From Amycolatopsis alba DSM 44262 (GTDB lineage Bacteria; Actinomycetota; Actinomycetes; Mycobacteriales; Pseudonocardiaceae), in assembly GCF_000384215.1 (NCBI RefSeq), contig NZ_KB913032.1:1079021-1143020 (forward strand): 64,000 bases of DNA. The letters are read 5' to 3'. The notes under the pieces were generated by a model. The model did no database searches, was not told where the DNA came from, and worked only from the letters and a program-made list of their open reading frames with translations. How positions within the stretch are numbered: position 1 is the stretch's first letter; each line of letters starts with the position of its first letter. A program made the translations under genes and the position numbers. Of this stretch, positions 22,025 to 31,146 are shown one piece after another.

Positions 22025-23011
22025 ATGACCGGGCACGGACACAGTCATGGCCACCAGCCGAGGAAGAGCCGCCTCCGCCACCTTCTGACGCCGCACAGCC
22101 ACGACAGCGCCGACCGCGTCGACACCGCGCTGGAGACCAGCAAACGCGGCGTCCGGACGCTGATCTGGTCGTTCGCCGCACTGTTCGTCACCGCCGTCGC
22201 CCAGCTCGCGCTCGTGCTGGTCACCGGTTCGGTGGCCTTGCTCGGCGACACGATCCACAACTTCGCGGACGCGCTGACCGCGGTCCCGCTCGGCATCGCT
22301 TTCCTGCTCGGCCGTCGCGCCGCCACCCGCCGCTACACCTACGGGCTCGGGCGCGCCGAGGACCTCGCCGGAGTGCTCGTCGTGCTGCTCATCGCCGCCT
22401 CGGCCTTCCTCGCCGGGTACGAGTCGGTCGAGCGGCTCCTCGATCCGCGTCCGGTCCGGCATCTGTGGGTGGTCGCGGCGGCGGGTGTCATCGGCTTCGC
22501 TGGCAACGAACTCGTGGCCAGGTACCGGATCACCGTCGGCCGCGAGATCGGGTCCGCCGCGCTGGTGGCGGACGGGTTGCACGCGCGCACGGACGGCTTC
22601 ACGTCGCTCGCCGTCGTGCTCGGCGCTGGCGGCGTCGCGCTCGGCTTCCCCCTCGCCGACCCGATCATCGGCCTCGCCATCACGGTCGCGATCCTGTTCG
22701 TCCTGCGCGACGCCGCCAAGGAGGTCTTCCGCCGCCTGATGGACGCCGTCGACCCGGCCGACGTCGATCGCGCCGAACGCGCGGCCGCCGAGGTCCCCGG
22801 CGTGCTCGGCACACGCGACCTGCGGATGCGCTGGATCGGCCACAGCCTGCGCGCGGAACTCGCCGTGTCGGTCGAGTCCGGGCTGACCGTCACCGAGGCG
22901 CATCACCTCGCCCATCGTGTCGAGCGGCGGCTGCGCGAGGTCCTGCCGCGGCTCGCGGAAGCGGTCGTGCACACCGAACCGGCGCACGCTCATGAGATCG
23001 TCACCGGATGA
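22025..23011 (+). CDS. Cation diffusion facilitator (CDF) metal exporter
   Basis: A 328-residue CDF transporter. The N-terminus is His-rich (GHGHSHGH, PHSHDS). Six membrane helices carry the transport sites LLGDTIHNFADAL and LVADGLHARTDGF (His-x3-Asp in each). A cytoplasmic domain follows (PGVLGTRDLRMRWIGHSLRAELAV). CDF proteins export Zn, Co, Ni or Cd in exchange for protons. ATG 22025 was preferred because GAGG lies 6 nt upstream; ATG 22007 next to the operator is also possible. The stop overlaps the following glycosylase-like gene (ATGA). Confidence 0.92.
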   Translation: MTGHGHSHGHQPRKSRLRHLLTPHSHDSADRVDTALETSKRGVRTLIWSFAALFVTAVAQLALVLVTGSVALLGDTIHNFADALTAVPLGIAFLLGRRAATRRYTYGLGRAEDLAGVLVVLLIAASAFLAGYESVERLLDPRPVRHLWVVAAAGVIGFAGNELVARYRITVGREIGSAALVADGLHARTDGFTSLAVVLGAGGVALGFPLADPIIGLAITVAILFVLRDAAKEVFRRLMDAVDPADVDRAERAAAEVPGVLGTRDLRMRWIGHSLRAELAVSVESGLTVTEAHHLAHRVERRLREVLPRLAEAVVHTEPAHAHEIVTG

Positions 23012-24054
23012 CGCTGTCCGACAACGACGTCCGCGCAGTCCGCGCCCGCGCGCAACTGCTCGGCGCCCCGGCCGCGGACGTGCTCTCCGTGGCTCGGTCC
23101 ATCGCCGCGATCCAGGCTCAGTCGAGTCCCGCCGCCAGGCTCGCGATCCGGGCCCGCAGCCGGGGACTGACCGCGCCAGACGTCGACGCGTCCCGCGCGG
23201 TGACACGCACCTGGCTGATGCGCAAGACGCTCCACCTGGTGCCGACGGCGGATCTCCGCTGGCTGAACCGGCTGTTCGGGCCGCGCAATGCCCAGGCGGG
23301 GCAGGGACGCCGCAGGCAGCTCGACCTCACCGACGAACTCTGCGAGCGCGCGCTGAACCACCTCCAGGGCCTCTTGCCGGGCAAGGCGCTCACCCGGCAC
23401 GAGATCGTCGACGGCTTGGCCGCCGAAGGCATCGCGCTCGACGCGAAGTCCCAGGCGCCGGCCCATCTTTTGGCGTACGCGGCCAACCGCGGCCTGCTCT
23501 GCCGAGGCCAGGACGACGGAACGGAGCCGACGTACGTCCTCCTCGACGAGTGGGTCACCGAAGACCACACGCCGGACGAACCGCAGACCGAGCTCGCCCG
23601 TCGCTACCTGACCGCGTACGGCATCGCGACGACCGAAGACTTCGGAGCCTGGTCCGGGTTCCCGCTCGGACTGTGCCGCAAGGCTTTCGACGCGTTGGAC
23701 CTCGTGCAGACCGAAGGCGGCTTCGCGCTCTCGGAGACCGATCTGGCCGCTCCCCCGTGTCCGCCGCGGCTACTCGGCGCCTTCGACACCTATCTGCTGG
23801 GCTACCGCGACCGCGATCTGCTCCTGGATCCGGCCGAGGTGAAACGCGTCAACTCCGGCGGCGGGATGATCGCGCCCACCGTGCTGGTCGACGGCAGGAT
23901 CGCCGGAACGTGGCACACGAAGCGAACCGCGAAGCAGACGAAGGTCGTCGTCGAGCCCTTCGCCGCGCTTTCGCGGTCCGCCATCACCGGGCTGAAGTCC
24001 GAAGTGGACGATTACGGCCGCTTCCTCGGGGAAGCGGCCGTCCTCGTCATTTGA
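23008..24054 (+). CDS. AlkZ-like winged-helix DNA glycosylase
   Basis: A 348-residue protein of the HTH_42/AlkZ (YcaQ) superfamily. The catalytic QxQ motif appears in [20 protein letters not shown] (about residues 33-36). [21 protein letters not shown] is the conserved next segment, and the C-terminal [18 protein letters not shown] with [11 protein letters not shown] is typical. AlkZ enzymes unhook interstrand cross-links or remove alkylated bases, often in antibiotic self-resistance. The ATGA overlap with the CDF gene implies co-translation, an unexpected pairing with metal export. Confidence 0.8.
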   Translation: MTLSDNDVRAVRARAQLLGAPAADVLSVARSIAAIQAQSSPAARLAIRARSRGLTAPDVDASRAVTRTWLMRKTLHLVPTADLRWLNRLFGPRNAQAGQGRRRQLDLTDELCERALNHLQGLLPGKALTRHEIVDGLAAEGIALDAKSQAPAHLLAYAANRGLLCRGQDDGTEPTYVLLDEWVTEDHTPDEPQTELARRYLTAYGIATTEDFGAWSGFPLGLCRKAFDALDLVQTEGGFALSETDLAAPPCPPRLLGAFDTYLLGYRDRDLLLDPAEVKRVNSGGGMIAPTVLVDGRIAGTWHTKRTAKQTKVVVEPFAALSRSAITGLKSEVDDYGRFLGEAAVLVI

Positions 24055-25204
24055 GGGACCGGAAGAACTCCCGCACGTCCGCGACGAGGATCTCGGGCTC
24101 TTCCATCGCCGCGAAGTGACCACCGCGATCGACGTCGGTCCACCGCACGATCGTGTGCGCTTCCTCCGAGTACCGCCGGATCCCGACGTCGTGCGCGAAG
24201 ATCAGCGCCGCTGTCGGCACTCCGGAGTTCTTCTCCACCGCTCCCCAGGTTGCCGCCTGCGCGTAGCCGACGTACGCGGACGAAGCCGCCGTACCGGTGA
24301 GCCAGGTGAACATGACGTTGGTCAGCAACCGGTCCCTGCCGATGATCTCCTCGGGCAGTGTCGGGCGCGGATGCGTCCACTCGCGGAACTTGTCCATGAT
24401 CCAGGCCAGCTGCGCGACCGGGGAGTCCACGAGCCCGTAACCGAGGGTCTGCGGCCGCGTCGACTGGATCGCGATGTACCCGAACTCCTCCCGCATGAAA
24501 GCGCCGATCCGCTGGATCCGATCGCGTTCGAGGTCGGTGAGCGACGCGAGTTCCTCCTCCGGCAGCGACATCGGGGGCATCGGCGTCAGGCCGCCGTTGA
24601 CGTGCACGCCGATCACCTTGTCCGGCGCGGACCGGGCCACCTCCGGCGACACGGAAGCGCCGAGGTCGCCGCCCTGGACGCCGTAGCGCTCGTAGCCGAG
24701 CCGTCGCATCAGTTCCGCCCAGGCGCGGCCGATCCTCGGCATGGTCCAGCCGGATTCCGAGACGGGACCCGAGAAACCGAAGCCGGGCAGCGACGGGATC
24801 ACGAGGTGGAACGCGTCCGCGGAATCGCCACCGTGCGCCTTCGGGTCGGTGAGCGGACCGATGACGTCCAGGAACTCCACCACCGAACCCGGCCAGCCGT
24901 GCGTGAGGATCAGCGGCGTCGCGTCGGCTTCGGGCGAGCGGACGTGCAGGAAATGGATGTTCTGCCCGTCGATCTCGGTGGTGAACTGCGGGAAACGGTT
25001 GATCTCGCGTTCGGCCGCACGCCAGTCGTAGCCGTCGCGCCAGTATTCGGCGAGTCCGCGCAGCCATCCCACCGGCACTCCGGTGTCCCAGCCGTCTCCG
25101 GGAAGCGGAGCCGGCCAGCGCGCGCTGTCGAGCTTCGCGTGCAAGTCGTCCAGCTGCTCCTGGGGGACGTCGAGGCGGAAGGGGCGGATCTCGGTGTTTT
25201 CCAT
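24047..25204 (-). CDS. Epoxide hydrolase (EHN-domain family)
   Basis: A 385-residue epoxide hydrolase of the microsomal type. The N-terminal EHN domain is [26 protein letters not shown]. The oxyanion motif is [12 protein letters not shown]. The nucleophile Asp is in [11 protein letters not shown]. The catalytic His is in [14 protein letters not shown], and the cap-domain Tyr residues are present. It hydrates epoxides to diols; the physiological substrate is unknown. ATG 25204 (MENTEIRPF) was chosen over an upstream ATG at 25225. The 3' end overlaps the convergent AlkZ-like gene by 8 nt. Confidence 0.9.
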   Translation of the reverse strand: MENTEIRPFRLDVPQEQLDDLHAKLDSARWPAPLPGDGWDTGVPVGWLRGLAEYWRDGYDWRAAEREINRFPQFTTEIDGQNIHFLHVRSPEADATPLILTHGWPGSVVEFLDVIGPLTDPKAHGGDSADAFHLVIPSLPGFGFSGPVSESGWTMPRIGRAWAELMRRLGYERYGVQGGDLGASVSPEVARSAPDKVIGVHVNGGLTPMPPMSLPEEELASLTDLERDRIQRIGAFMREEFGYIAIQSTRPQTLGYGLVDSPVAQLAWIMDKFREWTHPRPTLPEEIIGRDRLLTNVMFTWLTGTAASSAYVGYAQAATWGAVEKNSGVPTAALIFAHDVGIRRYSEEAHTIVRWTDVDRGGHFAAMEEPEILVADVREFFRSLK

Positions 25205-25282
25205 GACGCCCACGTTACGAGGCATTGCGGACAGTTTCGGTCCTCAATCGGAAGGGGTTCCCGCGTACGAGAAGATGCGCTG

Positions 25283-25669
25283 GTGACGGACAAGTACTTG
25301 GCCTACGGCAGGCTCATCCGCGACGGGAAGATCCTGTTCATCCGGCGACGGCCGGGGTCCTTCCTCGGCGGCCACTGGGAACTGCCGGGCGGGACCGTCG
25401 AACCGGGTGAAGAGCCCGCCGAGACCGTGGTCCGCGAGTTCGCCGAGGAGACCGGGCTGACCGTCCGCGTCACCGGCGAACGCGGCAATCGCAGCTGGGA
25501 CGACGTCGAGGGCAGGCCGATGCGGATCCACGCCACGGTGTACGCGCTCACCGAGAAGGAACCAGGCGAAGTCGTGCTCGATCCCGAGGAACACGACGCC
25601 TTCACCTGGTACACGAAGGAAGAGGCCGCGGGACTCGCGCTGGCCGATCACTTCCGCGAAGCACTCTGA
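25283..25669 (+). CDS. Nudix hydrolase
   Basis: A 128-residue MutT-type protein. The Nudix box GGTVEPGEEPAETVVREFAEETGL is complete, with the metal-binding REFAEE core (about residues 37-59). It hydrolyses a nucleoside diphosphate linked to an unknown group; short Nudix proteins of this kind act as house-cleaning enzymes. GTG 25283 has no strong ribosome-binding site. Its last 68 nt overlap the tail of the convergent MFS gene. Confidence 0.87.
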   Translation: MTDKYLAYGRLIRDGKILFIRRRPGSFLGGHWELPGGTVEPGEEPAETVVREFAEETGLTVRVTGERGNRSWDDVEGRPMRIHATVYALTEKEPGEVVLDPEEHDAFTWYTKEEAAGLALADHFREAL

Positions 25670-26861
25670 TTCCGGGACGTCGCGGTGACCTGGTCCGCTC
25701 CGCCCAGCGAACCGCGGGCGCGGTGAGCGCGCCCGCCAGCAGGAACAGCCCGCCCAGCACGACCCAGCCCGCCGCTCCGCCCACCAGGATCAGACCGGTC
25801 AGCAGTACCGGGCCGAGCATGCGGGCGACGGCCGTCCCGGCACCGAACAGTCCTTGGTACTGGCCCTGTTTGCCCTCGGGAGCGAGCCCGAAACCGATCT
25901 CCCACGAGCCCGCCGCCTGCGCCATCTCCCCCACCACCTGCAACGCGGCCCCCGCGAGCAGGACCAGCGCCGCCGTCCACGCGGAACTGCTCATGGCGGA
26001 GAACGAAAAGATCAGGCACGAGAAGAAGAGCAGCAAGCCCGCGTACCGGGCGTAGCGCGAGGCGCTGCGCAGACCGGTCACGCCGCGCGCCACCCGCACC
26101 TGGAAGACCACCACGCTCGCCGTGTTGAGCACCAGCATCGCCGAAACCAGCCAGCCGGGAGCCGCGGTCCTCGTCGAGATCCACAGCGGCAGGACCAGGC
26201 TGAACAGCGGCATGTACAGCAACATGATCATGTTGAGCAGCGCCAGCAGCGCGTACGGGCGGTCGCGGAGCACGGCCACGGACGGCTCGCCGGTCCTCAC
26301 CGGCACCGGCGCCACCGAGGGCACCTTGCGGAGGACGACAACCGCGGCGACGAAGGTCAGCGCGTCGATGACGAAGACGGTCAGGAAGGCTTCTCGCGTC
26401 CCGAGTGCCAGTGCGATCCCGCCGAGTGCCGCGCCGATCGCGATCCCCGCGTTGGACATCGCCTGCAACCGGGCCCGGAACGTCGTGCGCCCGGCGGGAT
26501 CGACCAGACCGGCGAGCAACGCCTGCCTCGCCGCGCCGAGACCGCATTGGAAGCAGGCGTAGACGCAGGCCGCGATCACGAACGCGAAGACCGAGCCGAC
26601 GAAGAGGAACGCCGTGACCGACGCGGCCGTGCCGAGCCCCAGGAGGAGGGCCGTTCCCTTCGGCCCGCGACGGTCCGCCAGATGCCCCAGCGCGACTCCG
26701 GCCACCGAGCCGACCGCCCAGCCCACGGTGAGACCGAGGCCGACCTGCGCCGGCGAAAGCCCGACGATCAGCGTGAAGTACAGAGCCGAGCTGACGTAGT
26801 AGGCGCCGTCGCCGACGGAGCTGATCAGCTGGGCCAAGGCCAGTCTCTTCGTGGACTCCAT
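25602..26861 (-). CDS. MFS transporter, target of the divergent MocR regulator
   Basis: A 419-residue, 12-helix MFS protein. The loop 2-3 signature is GHLADRRGPKGTALLLG; the second half begins near RDRPYALLALLNMIMLLYMP. The last ~20 residues, including GSDRPARVPRPLPSCTR, read through the antisense of the Nudix gene and are probably not conserved. A TAACTT box ends 6 nt before ATG 26861, so the mRNA is probably leaderless. The MocR gene is divergent, and ATTGG/CCAAT half-sites lie between. Substrate unknown; efflux of a small molecule is likely. Confidence 0.87.
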   Translation of the reverse strand: MESTKRLALAQLISSVGDGAYYVSSALYFTLIVGLSPAQVGLGLTVGWAVGSVAGVALGHLADRRGPKGTALLLGLGTAASVTAFLFVGSVFAFVIAACVYACFQCGLGAARQALLAGLVDPAGRTTFRARLQAMSNAGIAIGAALGGIALALGTREAFLTVFVIDALTFVAAVVVLRKVPSVAPVPVRTGEPSVAVLRDRPYALLALLNMIMLLYMPLFSLVLPLWISTRTAAPGWLVSAMLVLNTASVVVFQVRVARGVTGLRSASRYARYAGLLLFFSCLIFSFSAMSSSAWTAALVLLAGAALQVVGEMAQAAGSWEIGFGLAPEGKQGQYQGLFGAGTAVARMLGPVLLTGLILVGGAAGWVVLGGLFLLAGALTAPAVRWAERTRSPRRPGIRVLRGSDRPARVPRPLPSCTR

Positions 26862-26881
26862 GGACTCAAGTTAGGCTCCGG

Positions 26882-26935
26882 ATTGGCCACATCCCAGCGC
26901 CAATATCCGGCATTCTGATTGGGCCAATATAGGAT
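26882..26935. promoter_or_regulatory. MocR operator: half-sites at 18-bp spacing
   Basis: ATTGG (26882-26886), CCAAT (26900-26904) and ATTGGGCCAAT (26918-26928) begin exactly 18 bp apart. MocR/PdxR regulators bind repeated half-sites like these. A TAGGAT box (26930-26935) 6 nt before the mocR GTG makes that transcript leaderless. Confidence 0.6.
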
Positions 26936-26941
26936 CGGGGC

Positions 26942-28369
26942 GTGCCGTTCCACATCAGCCTCGACGGTCACACCGACCTGGCCGCGCGGATCTACCGCCA
27001 GCTCCGCGAAGGCATCCTCGACGGGCGCCTGCGCTCCGGCGAGCGCTTGCCGCCGACCAGGGAGCTGGCCCGCGAGCTCGCCGTCTCGCGCAACACCGTC
27101 GCGGTCGCCTACGAACGGCTCACCGCGGAGGGCTTCCTCGAAAGCCACGTCGGACGCGGGACGTTCGTCAGCGCCGATCCCGTGGCGAGGTCCGAGCGGG
27201 CCGCGCCATCGGGCATCGGGGTGCGGCCGATCGCCCGCTGGCGTTCGCTTCCGGTCCCGCTCGGCGGCGACCGGTCCGCCCCCGGATTCGACTTCCGGGT
27301 CGGCGTCCCGGACCCGGCCCTGTTCCCGCTGCGGACCTGGCGACGGCTGGTCAGCCAGGCACTGCGGCCCTCGTTGCTGCCGCCGTCGGGTTACGCCGAC
27401 CCGGCCGGGCTCGAGGCGCTGCGGGTGGCGATCGCCCGGCACATCGGGGCTGCCCGGTCGGTGCGGGCCGGCGGCGAGGACGTCCTGGTCACCCAGGGGG
27501 CGCAACAGGCTCTCGACCTGATCGGCCGGGTCCTGATCGAACCCGGCACGCGCGTCGCCGTCGAGAACCCCGGCTATCCCCCGGCCGAGCGCCTGTTCAC
27601 CGCACTCGGCGCCCGGATCGTGAAGGTGCCGGTGGACGCCGAAGGCCTTGACGTCACCGCACTCGTCAAGGGCACCCGCCTGATCTACACGACGCCGTCG
27701 CACCAGTTCCCGCTCGGCACGCCGATGTCACTCGCCAGGAGGACGGCGCTGCTGGCGTGGGCGGAGCGGAACGACGCGGTGATCGTCGAGGACGACTACG
27801 ACAGCGAGTTCCGGTTCTCGGACCGGCCGCTCGAACCGCTCCAAAGCCTGGACCGCGACGGCAGGGTGCTCTACGTCGGGTCATTCTCGAAAACCCTGCT
27901 TCCGTTGCTGCGGCTGGGTTTCCTTGTCGCACCCGCATCGCTTCGCCCGGCGTTGCGGCAAGCGAAGCAGCTGATGGACTGGCACGGTGACCTCGTCACC
28001 CAGGCGGCGTTGGCGAGCTTCATCGACGAGGGGCTGCTCGCCCGCCACGTCCGCAAGGCCACCCGTGAGTACTCGGTGCGGCGGGACCGGATCGTGGCCT
28101 TCGTGCGCGACGAACTGCGGGACGTGCTGGAAGTCGTCCCCTCGAGTGCCGGTCTTCATCTGTGCGCGCTGATGGATCCACATGCGACGGTCTCTGTGGA
28201 CAGTGTGGTCCCTGCGGCGGCGCGGGTCGGTGTGGCCGTCGAAAGCCTTTCCACGTATGGGGGAACACGCGACGGGCTGGTGCTCGGGTACGGGCTGATC
28301 GGTTCCGACCGGATCGGCGAAGGGCTCTCACGGCTCGGGGAGTGCTTTTCGGCCGCCGCGAGGTCATGA
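26942..28369 (+). CDS. MocR/PdxR family regulator (GntR HTH plus aminotransferase)
   Basis: A 475-residue fusion. A GntR-type winged helix (about 12-80: [41 protein letters not shown]) is followed by a fold-type I aminotransferase domain. The PLP lysine is in [15 protein letters not shown]; the Asp contacting the pyridine nitrogen is in [13 protein letters not shown]. These proteins use PLP or an aminotransferase-like ligand to sense vitamin B6 or amino compounds. GTG 26942 is leaderless. Divergent from the MFS gene. The aminotransferase is usually a sensor and not catalytic. Confidence 0.92.
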   Translation: MPFHISLDGHTDLAARIYRQLREGILDGRLRSGERLPPTRELARELAVSRNTVAVAYERLTAEGFLESHVGRGTFVSADPVARSERAAPSGIGVRPIARWRSLPVPLGGDRSAPGFDFRVGVPDPALFPLRTWRRLVSQALRPSLLPPSGYADPAGLEALRVAIARHIGAARSVRAGGEDVLVTQGAQQALDLIGRVLIEPGTRVAVENPGYPPAERLFTALGARIVKVPVDAEGLDVTALVKGTRLIYTTPSHQFPLGTPMSLARRTALLAWAERNDAVIVEDDYDSEFRFSDRPLEPLQSLDRDGRVLYVGSFSKTLLPLLRLGFLVAPASLRPALRQAKQLMDWHGDLVTQAALASFIDEGLLARHVRKATREYSVRRDRIVAFVRDELRDVLEVVPSSAGLHLCALMDPHATVSVDSVVPAAARVGVAVESLSTYGGTRDGLVLGYGLIGSDRIGEGLSRLGECFSAAARS

Positions 28370-28415
28370 GAGGTCAGTTCAGGACACTTTTCGTCTTGAA
28401 CGGCCCACTCATGAC
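28363..28415 (+). terminator. Nested inverted repeat after mocR
   Basis: Outer arms GTCATGAG (28363-28370) and CTCATGAC (28408-28415) enclose inner arms GTTCAGGAC (28377-28385) and GTCTTGAAC (28393-28401, 8 of 9 matching) around a 7-nt loop ACTTTTC. The mocR stop codon is inside. It may be a terminator or a copy of a genomic palindromic repeat. Confidence 0.55.
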
Positions 28416-28524
28416 GCCCGATCTCCACGGGCCCCCGAAAATTGTCGTACCCCGGTGGTCTCCTCTTCCCAGGCGACAGCGGGCCCGGACGGGGCCCGCG
28501 CGCGGAAGCGAGGAGATGAGTCCC

Positions 28525-28968
28525 ATGGCCGGAGAAACGGTGCTCACGGTGGTCGGCAACCTGACGACAGACCCGGAACTGAGGTTCACCCCGTCGGGAG
28601 CGGCGGTCGCGAACTTCACCGTCGCGTCGACGCCACGCGTGCTGGACCGCGCGAGCGGGGAATGGCGCGACGGCGAACCGTTGTTCCTGCGCTGCTCATT
28701 GTGGAAGCAGGCCGCGGAGAACCTGACCGAATCACTCACCAGGGGGACCAGGGTGATCGTGCAGGGCAGGCTGAAACAACGATCGTTCGAGACCAAGGAA
28801 GGCGAGAAAAGGACGGTGGTGGAACTCGACGTCGACGAGATCGGCCCGTCGCTGCGCTACGCCACGGCGAAGGTGAACAAGGCGGGCCGGAGTTCGGGTG
28901 GCGCCCCGTCCGACGGCGCGTGGGAACGAACGCCGGTGACGGCGGGAAGCCCAGAGCCGCCTTTCTGA
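28525..28968 (+). CDS. ssb: Single-stranded DNA-binding protein paralogue
   Basis: A 147-residue SSB. The OB fold occupies residues 1-112 ([30 protein letters not shown], then [34 protein letters not shown]). The tail is short (about 33 residues) and ends PEPPF. The usual acidic tip DDDIPF is replaced by one Glu and prolines, so binding to partner proteins may be weak. The chromosomal SSB next to rpsF is normally longer, so this is probably the SsbB-type paralogue used in sporulation or competence. ATG 28525 is 9 nt from GAGGAG; ATG 28516 is too close to it. Confidence 0.9.
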   Translation: MAGETVLTVVGNLTTDPELRFTPSGAAVANFTVASTPRVLDRASGEWRDGEPLFLRCSLWKQAAENLTESLTRGTRVIVQGRLKQRSFETKEGEKRTVVELDVDEIGPSLRYATAKVNKAGRSSGGAPSDGAWERTPVTAGSPEPPF

Positions 28969-29040
28969 CCCGGCCGTTTCCCTCCGGGGAGGGAGCGCTC
29001 TCCCCCTCCCGAGCCATGCGGGCGCGGGACTCCGGCTCCG

Positions 29041-30081
29041 ATGCTGGAGATCGTGAACACGACCACGATCGTCACCGAACTCGGGCTGGACCCGGCCGAC
29101 GAGCGGCATACGGAGTTCTCCGCCGCCCTCCGCACCGGGCTGTCCCTTGTCGAGGAAAGACTTCAGGAGGTGTTGCGCAGCCCCGGATATCCGGATCTCA
29201 CCGAAGCCGCCACCCACCTCGTCCGCGCGGGCGGGAAACGGCTCCGGCCGTTGATGGCGCTGGCCGCGGCGGCGTTCGGCGACGGACGGGACGACGCGAT
29301 TTCGGCAGCCGTGCTCGTCGAGCTCGTCCACGTCGCGACGCTCTACCACGACGACGTCATGGACGAGGCGCCGATGCGGCATGGAGTGACGAGCGCGAAC
29401 TCCTTGTGGGGCAACAAGAAGGCCGTCTTGATCGGAGACTACGTGCTCGCCTGCGCGGCGCGGGTCGGCGCCGGGCTCGGTGACTACGCGTTGCGCTCGC
29501 AGGCGAAGACGTTCGGCAGGCTCGTCCGTGGGCAGTTCCTGGAAACGACAGGGCCGTTCGAAGACTGCGGACGGCACGCGCCCTACGAGCACCACATCCA
29601 GGTGATGGCCGACAAGTCCGCGTCGCTGATCGCGATGGCGGGGCGGCTCGGCGCGCAGGTGTCGGGGGCGGATGAGCGGACCATCGAAACGTTGGGCCAG
29701 TACGGCGAGCTGATCGGTGTCGCGTTCCAGATCTCCGACGACGTCCTGGACATCTCCGCGTCCACGGCCGATCTCGGCAAGTCCGCGGGCACGGACCTCC
29801 GCGAAGGGATCGTCACCCTGCCGATGCTCCACGCGCTCGACGACGACGGACCCGATGCCGCTCGCTTGCGCGAGATCATCGGCCACGGACCGGTCTCCGA
29901 TCCGGCGCTCCGTCGTGAGGCGCTCGGGCTCCTGCGTGACTCCGCCGGTGTCGTCCGCGCCCTCGCCGAAGCCCACGGATACGCGGCCAAGGCCCGCGAC
30001 CTCGCGCTCAGCCTTCCCGACCGTCCGGCCAGGGCGCTGCTCATCGGTCTTTCGGCGTTCGTGGTCGACCGCGGCGAATAG
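29041..30081 (+). CDS. Polyprenyl diphosphate synthase
   Basis: A 346-residue trans-prenyltransferase. The first Asp-rich motif is ATLYHDDVMDEA, the second is QISDDVLDISAS. RAGGKRLRPLMAL carries the IPP-binding residues and DLREGIVTLP the helix-H segment. It condenses isopentenyl diphosphate onto an allylic primer. No bulky residues block the position just before the first motif apart from LYH, consistent with long-chain products such as the menaquinone side chain. No menaquinone genes are adjacent. Starts 72 nt after ssb. Confidence 0.9.
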   Translation: MLEIVNTTTIVTELGLDPADERHTEFSAALRTGLSLVEERLQEVLRSPGYPDLTEAATHLVRAGGKRLRPLMALAAAAFGDGRDDAISAAVLVELVHVATLYHDDVMDEAPMRHGVTSANSLWGNKKAVLIGDYVLACAARVGAGLGDYALRSQAKTFGRLVRGQFLETTGPFEDCGRHAPYEHHIQVMADKSASLIAMAGRLGAQVSGADERTIETLGQYGELIGVAFQISDDVLDISASTADLGKSAGTDLREGIVTLPMLHALDDDGPDAARLREIIGHGPVSDPALRREALGLLRDSAGVVRALAEAHGYAAKARDLALSLPDRPARALLIGLSAFVVDRGE

Positions 30082-30117
30082 GCCCACAGGGCGTCTGACC
30101 GGGGCTAAGGTGGCGGA

Positions 30118-30426
30118 ATGGCCACCGAAACCCTGGAAAACGTCGAAGGCCGCGACATCGGGTCCGGAGTCTCGATCATCCGAGAGCGGACCGACGTCGA
30201 CGGTTCCGGACCGAAGCTGCACCGGCATCCGTACCGCGAGACGTTCGTCATCATCCGCGGCCGGGCCAGGTTCACCGTCGGGGACGCCGAACACGAAGGC
30301 GGGGCGGGCGACGTCCTGGTCGTGCCCGCGGACACCGCGCACAAGTTCGCCGTGATCGGCCCGGAGATCTACGAGGCCGTCCACATCCACGAGAGCGACC
30401 GTTTCATCACCGAGTGGCTCGAATGA
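30118..30426 (+). CDS. Cupin domain protein
   Basis: A 102-residue single-domain cupin. Motif 1 is GPKLHRHPYRETFVIIRGRARFTVG with two His and Glu; motif 2 is DVLVVPADTAHKFAVIG with the last His. The metal-binding set is complete. Reaction unknown; small cupins may be isomerases, dioxygenases or sensors. A TAAGGT box ends 6 nt before ATG 30118, so the mRNA is predicted leaderless. It stands between the polyprenyl synthase and a TetR gene. Confidence 0.87.
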   Translation: MATETLENVEGRDIGSGVSIIRERTDVDGSGPKLHRHPYRETFVIIRGRARFTVGDAEHEGGAGDVLVVPADTAHKFAVIGPEIYEAVHIHESDRFITEWLE

Positions 30427-30519
30427 ATTCTGTCGGGCGCAAGAAAACCCTTCCCAGGGCTAGAATCCGACGACGTGCCCGTGGTCGGCGGGCACCCGAG
30501 GCGACGGGAACCGGGAACT

Positions 30520-31146
30520 GTGACCGACGTGGCGGGCCGAAGCGGTGACGAAACCCGCCAGGTGGACAGATTCGATCAGCGACGTGCGCAGCTGGCGATG
30601 TCGGCGCTGGTCACGTTGTCCGATCTGGGCTATGCCCGCACGAGCCTGCGGGAGATCGCGCAGAACTCCGAGTTCTCCCACGGAGTACTGCACTACTACT
30701 TCCGGAACAAGGCCGAGCTGATCACCTACTGTGTGAAGCAGTACAAGACCGAATGCGTCACCCGGTACGACCGGATAGTCGAGACCGCGGAAACGGCCGA
30801 AGAACTGAAGCTGGCCTTCGGCGCCGCGACGGCGGCCACGCTGCGCGAGAACGCCCGGCTGCATCGGCTCTGGTACGACCTGCGCAACCAGAGCCTGTTC
30901 GAGAAGATGTTCCAGGCCGACGTGCTCGCCATCGACGAAACCCTCGAACTGATGATCTGGCGGGTCGTCGCGCGGTACGCGGAACTGCTGGGCAAGCCGC
31001 TGGATCTCGCGCCGTCGACGACGTACGCGCTGTTCGACGGCCTGTTCCAGCAAGGCCTGCTGAAACACCTCGCCGGCCGGGAAGACGCGGCAAGGTGCCT
31101 TCAGGAGTCGGTCGGGCAGGTTCTGGCGCGGCTGTTCACCACTTGA
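30520..31146 (+). CDS. TetR/AcrR family regulator
   Basis: A 208-residue TetR protein. The HTH is at about 20-65 (RRAQLAMSALVTLSDLGYARTSLREIAQNSEFSHGVLHYYFRNKAELITYCVKQYK). The C-terminal ligand domain is Leu/Ala-rich. GTG 30520 follows GGGA weakly. An earlier GTG at 30475 lies 8 nt after a TAGAAT box and could be a leaderless start adding 15 residues. The 3' end overlaps the convergent membrane-protein gene by 11 nt. Target unknown. Confidence 0.87.
   Translation: MTDVAGRSGDETRQVDRFDQRRAQLAMSALVTLSDLGYARTSLREIAQNSEFSHGVLHYYFRNKAELITYCVKQYKTECVTRYDRIVETAETAEELKLAFGAATAATLRENARLHRLWYDLRNQSLFEKMFQADVLAIDETLELMIWRVVARYAELLGKPLDLAPSTTYALFDGLFQQGLLKHLAGREDAARCLQESVGQVLARLFTT

Noticed and set aside
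28444..28475. PafBC/RecA-NDp-type damage promoter before ssb
   Set aside because: Only the TTGTCG part fits. The required following bases and the TAnnnT box at 8-nt spacing are absent.
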